Source of the DNA: Candidatus Kuenenia stuttgartensis
GTDB lineage: Bacteria; Planctomycetota; Planctomycetia; Gemmatales; Gemmataceae
NCBI GenBank assembly: GCA_945875585.1
Contig: CAMCLK010000049.1
Coordinates: forward strand, 1-36,370
Direction of reading: 5' to 3'
Length of the DNA: 36,370 nt
Part shown: positions 6,973 to 15,185 of the stretch, piece by piece
Position numbering within the stretch: the first letter of the stretch is position 1
Layout of the letters: the number at the start of each line of letters is the position of its first letter
Program-made: the position numbers and the translations under genes
The notes under the pieces: model-generated
Told to the model about the DNA's origin: nothing
What the model saw: only the letters and a program-made list of their open reading frames with translations
Database searches by the model: none

Positions 6973-9900
6973 TTACCGTTGGCTGGCTTTGCGTGGCGCT
7001 GGCAGTGGGCGTGCTTCAAAAATCTTCACGTCTTCTGAAAGCATCTGAACAGCTTTCTCAAGCTGTCTGTCGGCAGTATCTCCCGGCTTGGGCCAGATCA
7101 CCACATCCGGAATGGCACCGTTGAGTTCCAGGTCTTCGCCATTGCCAGAAAGATACCAGCCACGGAATGGAAGTCGCAGGAAACCGACATCCATGATCGA
7201 TTTGCCTCCCGTGGAGATCACTCCCCCCGCTGTGGGCACACCAACAAGTCGCCCACGCTTGAGCGTTTTAATCGCGTGGCTGAAGATCTCGGCATTGGAA
7301 AAGCTGTTTTGGTTGCACAGAACCACAACAGGCTTGGTCCATGAAGCGAAAATCTTCCGGTCTTGAGGGTAACCGGGGACGTTGCCCCCGCGTGGCACCG
7401 TGTAGGCATGCACGGGCTGGGTAAGCGCTGTCAGCAGCAGGTCGGCAGTGCTGCCGCCACCGTTTTCGCGCACATCGATAACCAGCCCTTTTTTGCCAGC
7501 GCCTGCGAAGTGCAGCATCTCCTCGAATTTGTGGAAGCTGGGCATGTCCATGGCCTGAATGTGGAGGTATCCCAATGTTCCTTGAGACTGTTTTTCAACG
7601 GCGCTGCGGTTGTCGTCCATCCACATGCCGTAGAGTGACTGACGCGCTTGCAGATAGCTGATGGGCGGAAATGTCTCGATACGTTCTTTGCCGGCCGCAT
7701 CGCGCACGGAAACAGTAATCTCGGCCCCGGGTGGCAGGGTGAATACGGCAGACGGATCGGTGGTATGGCGCACCGGCACACCGCCCACCGCAATAATCAG
7801 GTCGCCGGCCTTGAGGTTATGACGGACCCGGGCAGCAGGGCTTCCTTTGATGAGATCACGAATTTTCCAGCCATCGCCGCGGTGTGCGGGATCGAGGCGG
7901 AATCCAGGATGCTGGGTGACAAGCGTCCAGCGGGTGCTCGGGCCTGATTCCACCGGAGCTGCTGGTCCCCTGCGCGGGGAGGCGCCCCCAGCAGTGATAG
8001 AAAATCCTAAGTGCGAGCCGTTGAGTTCGCCCAGCATCAGGTTCACAACGGTGGCTAAAGTATCTTGATCAGCAGCTTGAGCTGAGGCGGCTCTGTACTT
8101 TTCCCGAACGGCATTCCAGTCGCGGTTATTAAGCCGTTCATCGTACCAGTTATCGCGCATGGTGCGCCAACAGAGGTCGAAGACGGCCGCGTTTTTGGCA
8201 GCCACATCAACTTCTTGCAAAGCATTGAAACGGTAGCTGGTACCCGCGGTTTCGCTGCTGCCCGAAGGCGTTGGCGGCGCAACGGTGGCCGTGCGAGTCG
8301 ACCGGGTGGCTGCGGGGGCAGTCGCTGTAACTGTGGGGGCCGCTCCGCCAGGCACAAAGCTGGCGGGAATTCCCGTTGCGAGCCAGACGATGGAACCATT
8401 TTTCAGCCAACGGGCTTGTGTGCCAGTTCCCGTGTTGATGGAGGCGGGTTTCAGGTTGTCTGGAAATTCGACCGTATAAGTGGCTCGTTTGCCTTCGGAA
8501 CCGCTGGTAAACGCCAGTTTTTTCGAGTCAGGCGACCAAGTGAGGCTTTGCTCTTCACTATCGGCAATGTTGATGGTGCGGATGCGTTCCGCGATACCAT
8601 CGAAATCGATCAGCACAGGTTGTTTGGCAACTGGTTTAGCTTCGGCAGCAGGCTTGGCAGCTTCGGCTGGTTTAGCCATGCGCCGGGATTTCATTTTTTC
8701 CAGTGCTTTTTCAAGGGAGCGGTCGCGGGATCCGGTTTCCTCGTCGGTGCTGCGTAAATAGACGTAATGGATGTCCACTTCTGTGCCTGTGCGGCGGCCA
8801 ACAAAGGCGATGATTTTGCCATCGGGAGACCAAGCGGGGTCGGTATCGTTGTCGGGGTGGCGCGAGATGTTGACCGCTGGCTTGGCCCCGTCGGTGGGCA
8901 CGATCCAGATATCGCTATTGAAGTCGTCGTCCTGCGAGGCATAAACAATAAAAGCTCCATCGGGCGACCAGTCGAAATCGGGGGCTGAGTGCGACTTCAG
9001 GTGGATCTTTTCGTCGGTGCCGTCTGGCTTGATGGAAACGAGTTCCCCCCGGCCGCGGACAAAGGCGACGCGTGAACCATCGGGACTGGTTCGGATACCG
9101 GATTTGGGTTGTCCGTCCTTGGTGATAACGGTTGTTGGGAATTTTGAATTGCGCCACCAGTATGCCACCGGATCGGCGCGCGTTGCTCGAACCATTTCTG
9201 TGCGGCCACCTGTATCGGAAACAAACAGCAGCGCATCGCCAGAGGGTGTGAACGTGACGGTGCGTTCTTCTTCGGGAGTATTGGTGACTTGTATGGGTTC
9301 CCGCAACTCGGTGTCCATGACCCAGACGTCGCCACCGGCGATAAATGCCACTTCGAGGCCATCGTTGGAGAAAGCAACGTGCGTTGCTGCTGTCAGCACA
9401 CGGCGTTCCTTGGCATCACGTGTGACTTCGGAAGCACTGACGAGTTCCAATCGCTTGGGTGGTTGTCCACTTGCTGGTTTAAAAGCGTACAGGTCAAATA
9501 GGTGCCTGAACACAATCGTTGAACCGTCGGCAGAGGTGGCAGGCTGAACAACGGAATCGTCTGTGAAGTTGGTGAGCATGCGGCCACGGCTAGTGGTTAG
9601 ATCATGTTCCCAAAGGTTGAAATTACCGGATTGACCACCGACATAATAAAAGCCTTTGCCATCAGGTTTCCAAAGAGGCGCTTGAATACCGCGTGCTTCT
9701 GGATGAACAACCGGTTTGCCCGGTGCGGGAGGAGGATTTTCCAGAAGGCGAACATGGTTGCGTGTGGCGCGGTCGAACTGCCAGAGCTGCCAAGCTTGTG
9801 AACCATGATAGCCCTTGCGCCACCATTGGGTTCCTTCACGGACATAGAGGACGTTCTGTCCGTTGGGTGAAATTTGGCCTGTCGATGCTTCGGCATCAAA

Positions 9901-10356
9901 AATGATTTCCTCGGCATTGCGTTGTCTGATATCGATCAGAGCTAATCGGTTGGCATGCTTCCAAGCGTGGTCGCGTATCACTTCCACCAGAAGGGCCGTG
10001 CCATCGGCAGTGAACTGCAGTGGAATGGATCCGGAGGTGTGAAAAGTGACCTGCCTTGCTGCGCCACCTGAAACCGGCATCAGATGGATGCACGCCGTGC
10101 CGTTGCGATCGCTTTGAAAGGCGATGGATTGTCCGTCGGGAGAAAAAACAGGGTGGCTGTCGCGGGCGGGGTGGTTGGAGATGGGGCGGGCTACCCCGCC
10201 GTCGCTGGAGGCAACCCAGATATCGCCGTTATAGTCGAAAGCCAACCGTTTTCCGTCGGGAGAAACGGCTGGATGTGACATGAGCTGCAGGCGTTGCTGG
10301 GCGTGCAGCGGGGCCAAACCGAGGATCATTAGGCAGATGATGGCAGGTGCACGCAT
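6973..10356 (-). CDS. Tricorn-like secreted S41 protease with TolB-type beta-propellers
   Basis: A 1127-residue exported protease. The start chosen is the ATG at 10356: GGAG precedes it by 7 nt and a signal peptide (MRAPAIICLMILGLAPLHA) follows; the frame is open 12 codons further. Repeated blades such as HPVFSPDGQSIAFQSD and PAWSPDGKIIAFVGRR through roughly residues 20-620 are WD40/TolB-like propellers that gate substrate access in tricorn proteases. A Pro/Thr/Ala-rich linker follows near 690. A conserved GSH motif (~775) matches the tricorn Ser-His pair, then a PDZ domain (~835-905), then the S41 core with ENGGGS and the nucleophile in NSFSNAEIF (Ser ~1020). It probably degrades peptides in the periplasm. 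It stands alone and is divergent from the isochorismatase operon. Confidence 0.9.
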   Translation of the reverse strand: MRAPAIICLMILGLAPLHAQQRLQLMSHPAVSPDGKRLAFDYNGDIWVASSDGGVARPISNHPARDSHPVFSPDGQSIAFQSDRNGTACIHLMPVSGGAARQVTFHTSGSIPLQFTADGTALLVEVIRDHAWKHANRLALIDIRQRNAEEIIFDAEASTGQISPNGQNVLYVREGTQWWRKGYHGSQAWQLWQFDRATRNHVRLLENPPPAPGKPVVHPEARGIQAPLWKPDGKGFYYVGGQSGNFNLWEHDLTTSRGRMLTNFTDDSVVQPATSADGSTIVFRHLFDLYAFKPASGQPPKRLELVSASEVTRDAKERRVLTAATHVAFSNDGLEVAFIAGGDVWVMDTELREPIQVTNTPEEERTVTFTPSGDALLFVSDTGGRTEMVRATRADPVAYWWRNSKFPTTVITKDGQPKSGIRTSPDGSRVAFVRGRGELVSIKPDGTDEKIHLKSHSAPDFDWSPDGAFIVYASQDDDFNSDIWIVPTDGAKPAVNISRHPDNDTDPAWSPDGKIIAFVGRRTGTEVDIHYVYLRSTDEETGSRDRSLEKALEKMKSRRMAKPAEAAKPAAEAKPVAKQPVLIDFDGIAERIRTINIADSEEQSLTWSPDSKKLAFTSGSEGKRATYTVEFPDNLKPASINTGTGTQARWLKNGSIVWLATGIPASFVPGGAAPTVTATAPAATRSTRTATVAPPTPSGSSETAGTSYRFNALQEVDVAAKNAAVFDLCWRTMRDNWYDERLNNRDWNAVREKYRAASAQAADQDTLATVVNLMLGELNGSHLGFSITAGGASPRRGPAAPVESGPSTRWTLVTQHPGFRLDPAHRGDGWKIRDLIKGSPAARVRHNLKAGDLIIAVGGVPVRHTTDPSAVFTLPPGAEITVSVRDAAGKERIETFPPISYLQARQSLYGMWMDDNRSAVEKQSQGTLGYLHIQAMDMPSFHKFEEMLHFAGAGKKGLVIDVRENGGGSTADLLLTALTQPVHAYTVPRGGNVPGYPQDRKIFASWTKPVVVLCNQNSFSNAEIFSHAIKTLKRGRLVGVPTAGGVISTGGKSIMDVGFLRLPFRGWYLSGNGEDLELNGAIPDVVIWPKPGDTADRQLEKAVQMLSEDVKIFEARPLPAPRKASQR

Positions 10357-10514
10357 GGCTCGCTCCAGGGGCGTGATGATTGATCTGTGCAAGAGAATGG
10401 ATGAGGTATGAAGGTTATATCATGCCCGAGGTTCGATAGAAACGGGGGGAAGGGCGATTGGACGTGCGAGGCGCCAGACTCTACACCAAGAGTAGATCCA
10501 TGGGACCTTGACTG

Positions 10515-11090
10515 ATGCCCTCTCCCCATCGTCTGCAACCAGAAGAGTGCGCCGTATTGGTTATCGACGTTCAAGAACGTCTGTTGCCAGCGGTTCAGCA
10601 CGGGCAGAAACTTCTGGAATCGTTGGAGTTGCTCATTCGGTCAGCCCGGCAGGTTGGTCTGCCAGTTTTGGCGACAGAACAGTATCCCAAGGGGTTAGGC
10701 CTCACACAATCCTCCCTGTTGCCGCATTTTTCGCAACCAGCCGAAGCTAAGACACGGTTCAGTGCCGCAACCCCTGCTATAATTGATTTTCTTCACCGCG
10801 ATGCCCGGCGCATGGTGGTGTTGGCTGGAATGGAAACGCATATCTGCGTGTTGCAGACGGCACTGGACCTGTTGGCTGAAGATTTTGCCGTGGCTGTGGT
10901 TGAAGATGCCACTGCCGCTGGCAGGTCCGCAGATCATGCAGCGGGATTGGCCCGCATGTATCAGGCCGGTGTGGTGCCGGCTTCGGTGGAAATGGCCGTG
11001 TACGAGTGGTTGGGTGGTGCCGAGCACCCAGCGTTCAAGGAGTTGGCGGGTGCCGTGCGCGCTCGCCGCAATCAGGTGGAACAGACGTGA
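10515..11090 (+). CDS. Isochorismatase-family cysteine hydrolase
   Basis: This 191-residue cytoplasmic protein has the typical length and three-layer fold pattern of the isochorismatase/nicotinamidase superfamily. The catalytic triad is complete: Asp18 in VIDVQERL, Lys79 in EAKTRFSA and Cys111 in GMETHICVLQT. Members cleave amide or vinyl-ether bonds; the short YcaC-like form does not reveal the substrate. It is the first gene of a plus-strand operon and its TGA overlaps the GTG start of the aminotransferase, so the two are probably coupled. The 158 bp upstream, shared with the divergent protease, must hold both promoters; only a TATAAC-like -10 toward the protease (10414-10419) is visible. 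The ribosome binding site is weak. Confidence 0.88.
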   Translation: MPSPHRLQPEECAVLVIDVQERLLPAVQHGQKLLESLELLIRSARQVGLPVLATEQYPKGLGLTQSSLLPHFSQPAEAKTRFSAATPAIIDFLHRDARRMVVLAGMETHICVLQTALDLLAEDFAVAVVEDATAAGRSADHAAGLARMYQAGVVPASVEMAVYEWLGGAEHPAFKELAGAVRARRNQVEQT

Positions 11091-12271
11091 TTACGATCCC
11101 TCCCGCTTTACAGCCCCCATCCCGTTTATTGCTGGGGCCCGGCCCTAGCGATGCTCACCCGCGCGTATTGCGCGCGATGGCTACGCCATTGATGGGGCAT
11201 TTGGATCCGGCCTTTTTGGTGATCATGGCAGAAGTGCAGGAAATGTTGCGGGCGGCGTTCCGCACTAGTAACCGGTTGACGCTACCCATCTCGGCAACGG
11301 GTATGGCGGGCATGGAAACGTGTCTGGTTAATCTGGTGGAACCGGGCGACCGTGTGGTGGTGTGCAATGCTGGATTTTTCAGCAACCGCATGGTGGATGT
11401 TGCGCAGCGTTGTGGCACGGAGGTGACCGAAATCAAGCGCCCATGGGGCGAAGTGTTCACATTCGAAGAGATAGCAGAAGTTGTTCGCCGTGTGAAACCC
11501 AAGGCGCTGGGTGTGGTGCACGCGGAAACATCCACAGGTGTTCTGCAACCACTGGATGGTCTTGGCGCGTTGTGCCGTGAAACCGGAGCGATGCTGGTGG
11601 CCGATACGGTGACCTCGCTGGGCTGCGTGCCCGTTGAGCTCGACGCGTGGGGCGTGGATGCGGCATTCAGTTGCTCTCAAAAAGGCTTGGCTTGTCCTCC
11701 CGGCCTTTCGCCAGTTTCGTTTTCTCAGCGAGCGCTGGATGTGCTTCACAATCGCAAAACGAAGGTTCAGAGTTGGTACCTCGACCTTTCGTTGATCACG
11801 CAGTACTGGGGGCAAGATCGGTCTTACCACCACACCGGCCCCATCAGCATGATTTACGCGATTCATGAAGGGTTGCGTGTGGTCCTGGAAGAAGGGCTTG
11901 AAGCTCGGTTCGAGCGCCACAGGCGCAACTACCGCGCGCTTCGGGCGGGCCTTGAGGCGCTTGGCATGCGGTATGTCGCTCCCGCGGCCCATCAGCTTCC
12001 GGAACTGAACGCGGTTTATCTGCCAGCCGGGTTGGAAGATCTTCCCGTCCGCAAGCGGTTGCTCGAAGATTACGGAATCGAGATCGGCGGAGGCTTGGGA
12101 GAGCTTAAGGGCAAGATATGGCGTATTGGCCTGATGGGCTGCAATAGCCGGGCCGATGTGGTGTATAGCCTGCTTGGTGCCCTCGAGCGCGTGCTTGTGC
12201 AGTTTGGTGTGGTTGTTGCTCCCGGTGCGGCCACGGCGGCAGCGCAACAGGCCTACGCGGCGGGTAACTGA
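11087..12271 (+). CDS. Class V aminotransferase (alanine/serine-glyoxylate type)
   Basis: A 394-residue PLP enzyme of the alanine-glyoxylate/serine-pyruvate aminotransferase group. It opens with RLLLGPGPSDAHPRVLRAM and contains SATGMAGMET; the PLP lysine is in SCSQKGLACPPG (Lys ~199). Family members move an amino group from serine, alanine or ureidoglycine to glyoxylate or pyruvate; the sequence alone does not choose between them. The GTG start at 11087 is preferred because it overlaps the previous stop as GTGA and begins exactly where family homology begins; the frame is open upstream. The last ~20 residues are Ala-rich. hemB follows after 14 bp. Confidence 0.9.
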   Translation: MITIPPALQPPSRLLLGPGPSDAHPRVLRAMATPLMGHLDPAFLVIMAEVQEMLRAAFRTSNRLTLPISATGMAGMETCLVNLVEPGDRVVVCNAGFFSNRMVDVAQRCGTEVTEIKRPWGEVFTFEEIAEVVRRVKPKALGVVHAETSTGVLQPLDGLGALCRETGAMLVADTVTSLGCVPVELDAWGVDAAFSCSQKGLACPPGLSPVSFSQRALDVLHNRKTKVQSWYLDLSLITQYWGQDRSYHHTGPISMIYAIHEGLRVVLEEGLEARFERHRRNYRALRAGLEALGMRYVAPAAHQLPELNAVYLPAGLEDLPVRKRLLEDYGIEIGGGLGELKGKIWRIGLMGCNSRADVVYSLLGALERVLVQFGVVVAPGAATAAAQQAYAAGN

Positions 12272-12285
12272 CGGAGGCCTCTGCA

Positions 12286-13299
12286 ATGGATCCATGGTTT
12301 CCGCCGGGAAGCTTTCCACAATCCCGGCCGCGCAGGTTGCGGCATAATCCGCTCCTGCGGGCCATGGTGCGCCAGACGCGCCTGTCCGTGGATGATTTGA
12401 TTGAACCGATATTTCTGCGCCCCGGTACGGGCGTGCGCAACCCAGTTTCCAGCATGCCGGGGGTTTTTCAGGTCAGCCCCGATATGGCGGTGGAACAGGT
12501 GCGGGGCGCGCTTGATGTCGGTATTAAGGCATTTTTGCTATTCGGCATCCCACCCGTGAAGGATTCCCGTGGCGACTGCGCGCTGGAAGATGACAATATT
12601 GTTCAGGTTGGCCTGCGCGCCTTGCGAGACGCCTTTGGTGACAGCATTGTTATTGTTACTGATGAATGCTTTTGCGAATACACGGACCATGGCCACTGCG
12701 GCATTCTGAGTGAGCGGACCGGTCGGCTCGACCTCGACAACGACGCCAATCTCACGCGGCTGGCAGCGCAATGTGTCAGCCATGCCCGCGCGGGAGCGGA
12801 TATTGTTGCTCCCAGTGGCATGCTCGATGGCATGATTGGCGCCATCCGCCGCGGGCTCGATGCCGCCGGATATTCCCACACCCCCATCATGTCGTATGCG
12901 GTGAAATTTGCTTCGGCTTATTACGGTCCGTTTCGTGATGCCGCGGAGTCTCCCCCCCAGTTTGGAGACAGGGGCAGCTACCAGATGGACCCGGGGAATC
13001 GCGACGAGGCACTCAGGGAACTGGCGCTCGACTTGGGTGAAGGTGCCGACATGGTGATGGTTAAACCGGCACTGGCGTATCTTGATATCGTTCGCGCCGT
13101 GCGTGAACGGTGCACGGTGCCAGTGGTGGCGTACAATGTGAGCGGCGAGTATGCAATGGTTAAGGCGGCCGCGGCGCAGGGGTGGATCGACGAACGCAGG
13201 GTAGTGCTTGAAACACTTCTGGGAATGCGACGCGCCGGGGCGGATTTGATTATTTCGTACCATGCGCGCGATGCCGCCCGTTGGCTGGAGTCGCGTTAA
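12286..13299 (+). CDS. hemB: Delta-aminolevulinic acid dehydratase (porphobilinogen synthase)
   Basis: A 337-residue enzyme that joins two 5-aminolevulinate molecules into porphobilinogen in the cytoplasm, the second common step of tetrapyrrole synthesis. The metal site is the zinc type: Cys128, Cys130 and Cys138 within DECFCEYTDHGHCG. The two Schiff-base lysines are Lys207 (YAVKFAS) and Lys260 (MVKPALAYLD). Length and motifs are normal. GGAGG precedes the ATG by 8 nt. It lies 14 bp after the aminotransferase and 20 bp before a protein kinase gene, with hemL after that, so two heme-pathway genes flank the kinase. Confidence 0.97.
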   Translation: MDPWFPPGSFPQSRPRRLRHNPLLRAMVRQTRLSVDDLIEPIFLRPGTGVRNPVSSMPGVFQVSPDMAVEQVRGALDVGIKAFLLFGIPPVKDSRGDCALEDDNIVQVGLRALRDAFGDSIVIVTDECFCEYTDHGHCGILSERTGRLDLDNDANLTRLAAQCVSHARAGADIVAPSGMLDGMIGAIRRGLDAAGYSHTPIMSYAVKFASAYYGPFRDAAESPPQFGDRGSYQMDPGNRDEALRELALDLGEGADMVMVKPALAYLDIVRAVRERCTVPVVAYNVSGEYAMVKAAAAQGWIDERRVVLETLLGMRRAGADLIISYHARDAARWLESR

Positions 13300-13319
13300 C
13301 TGCCTGACGGAAGAACACC

Positions 13320-15185
13320 ATGGCCGATCCGTTGGTGGGACAATCGATAGGCCCGTTTGCCATTCTCGGCCGACTGGGTGCTGGCGCCATGGGCGTGGTC
13401 TATAAGGCGCGTTACACGAATGGTGCCCTTGTAGCCCTGAAGCTCATGTCTGGTAACTCCGCTCGCGTTGAACCAGATTCTGTTGCCCGTTTCGAGCGGG
13501 AAGCCAAGATATTGCAACAACTGAAGCATGAACGGATCGTGCGCCTGTACGGTACTGGGCGGCACAATGGGTCCCCCTATTACGCCATGGAATTTGTTCA
13601 TGGTGAGAACTTGGCTGAAATCCTGCACCGCAAAGGCAAGTTGGCCTGGCAGGAAGTGGCCGAACTTGGCAGGCAGCTTTGCGAAGCCTTGCAGCATGCG
13701 CATGACCACGGGGTGGTTCACCGCGATCTGAAACCCAGCAACCTGATGATCGCCAAGGATGGCAGCCTGAAACTGGCCGATTTTGGAATTGCCAAGGATC
13801 TGGATCAGACGCAATTAACAAGCGCCAATTGCGCTGTAGGGACAGCGGCCTACATGGCGCCAGAACAGTGCCGTGCCCAGAATATTACCCCGCGGACAGA
13901 CCTTTATTCGCTGGGTGTGGTCATGTTCGAGCTTCTGACGGGCACGCGGCCATTTTCAGGCGAGTCGAGCGTGGAGATATTTCAGAAGCACCTGCAAGAA
14001 AAGCCTCAAAAGCCGTCCCGATTGGTGTATGACATTCCAGCGGGATTCGACACCCTCGTTCTGCACCTGATGGAGAAAATTCCAGATCGTCGCCCGCCCG
14101 ATGCCCGCACCGTAGCAGATTCCCTTACCCGCCTTGAAGAGCGGCAGGAGGGTCTGCAGCAGGTTGGCGCGACGCGCGCCCGCCGCAAGACGAAGCGTTC
14201 AGGTAAAATGCCACAAGGCGAGCCTTTTTATCGCTCTATCTGGGTGATTGGTCCGGCTGCTTTGGCATTTTTGGCGGGCATGGTGTTTTTTGGCTGGTGG
14301 ATTTTCTTCTGCCCGCCATCACCGGGTTCGCTGGCTGCCGAGGTTGAGCGACTCGACCGCGATGGTGGCGACGAGGCATGGCGCGCATTGGCAGAACCGA
14401 GTGGCCCCGCGGCGCGGTACATGGCTCTTTATTCAGATAACACAACAGCTCCGCGTATCAAAGCGGTGCTCGACCGTGCTCAGGCGCGGGAGGGAGAGCG
14501 CCTTCTCAGGCGTCATATGGGGCAAAAAGGCCAGCGTTTCAAGGTGGAACCACCCGATGCCGTGGGAGCAAGAGCCTTTGCTGCCGTGGATCAGGAAGAG
14601 GCAGGTGCCCTTGATGATGCCCGTTTGGCATGGGAAGGCCTGCTGGGTGAAGGACTGCCTTGGTCTGCCGTGGCTAGGCGACACCTGTGGGATCTTGCCG
14701 CGGTTCCGGGTTTTCAACAACGGCTTGAATCGGCTTGGGGCACCGCGTTGGAAGAAGGAACTGTACGACCACCAACAACCGACTCTTCGCCTTTGGCACG
14801 CGCCGGTTTTCTCGCTTGGCGCGGTTTTCTTGCCGACCAGTTGGGAGACTCGTTTTTGGGATATTCGCTCGCCACTGATGCTGTGGCCCTGATTCGTGAA
14901 GATCTCGACACCTTGATGCTGAGCCCTCCGGCTGACATGCGCACGCTCTACTTGTATTGTCGTCGCCGCGCGCGTGGAACTGTGCCGGCCAATGTTGTGG
15001 AATCTCGCAGGGAAAATATCGCATCCCGGCTTGGACGGGCTACTGCAGAACCATCATTTGCGGCATCGGCAGTGCTTTCCGCCATCGCTCAAGTGTATGA
15101 ACCCACTATTGACCTTGCGGCATTGGGCCGTGAGGCAGCCAACCAGTGGAAAAAGCGCGCCATCGCGCCAGGATCCGCCCCATGA
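13320..15185 (+). CDS. Receptor-like Ser/Thr protein kinase with unassigned C-terminal domain
   Basis: A 621-residue eukaryotic-like kinase. The N-terminal kinase domain (~10-275) is complete: glycine loop GRLGAGAMGVVYK, lysine in VALKL (~42), HRDLKPSN (~135), DFGIAKD (~154), APE as YMAPEQC, and the DLYSLGVVMFELLTG helix. A basic linker precedes one transmembrane helix (~306-330). The C-terminal ~290 residues would be outside the membrane; I recognise no PASTA, WD40 or TPR repeat, only an Ala/Arg-rich helical pattern. The start has GGAAGAA just upstream. Its TGA overlaps the hemL ATG as ATGA, so translation is coupled to a heme gene, which is unusual. Kinase activity is well supported; its target is unknown. 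Confidence 0.93.
   Translation: MADPLVGQSIGPFAILGRLGAGAMGVVYKARYTNGALVALKLMSGNSARVEPDSVARFEREAKILQQLKHERIVRLYGTGRHNGSPYYAMEFVHGENLAEILHRKGKLAWQEVAELGRQLCEALQHAHDHGVVHRDLKPSNLMIAKDGSLKLADFGIAKDLDQTQLTSANCAVGTAAYMAPEQCRAQNITPRTDLYSLGVVMFELLTGTRPFSGESSVEIFQKHLQEKPQKPSRLVYDIPAGFDTLVLHLMEKIPDRRPPDARTVADSLTRLEERQEGLQQVGATRARRKTKRSGKMPQGEPFYRSIWVIGPAALAFLAGMVFFGWWIFFCPPSPGSLAAEVERLDRDGGDEAWRALAEPSGPAARYMALYSDNTTAPRIKAVLDRAQAREGERLLRRHMGQKGQRFKVEPPDAVGARAFAAVDQEEAGALDDARLAWEGLLGEGLPWSAVARRHLWDLAAVPGFQQRLESAWGTALEEGTVRPPTTDSSPLARAGFLAWRGFLADQLGDSFLGYSLATDAVALIREDLDTLMLSPPADMRTLYLYCRRRARGTVPANVVESRRENIASRLGRATAEPSFAASAVLSAIAQVYEPTIDLAALGREAANQWKKRAIAPGSAP

Noticed and set aside
11282..12319. Long antisense frame (345 codons) opposite the class V aminotransferase
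   Set aside because: It has no recognisable motif, mirrors a gene with clear PLP motifs, and such frames are common opposite GC-rich coding sequence.
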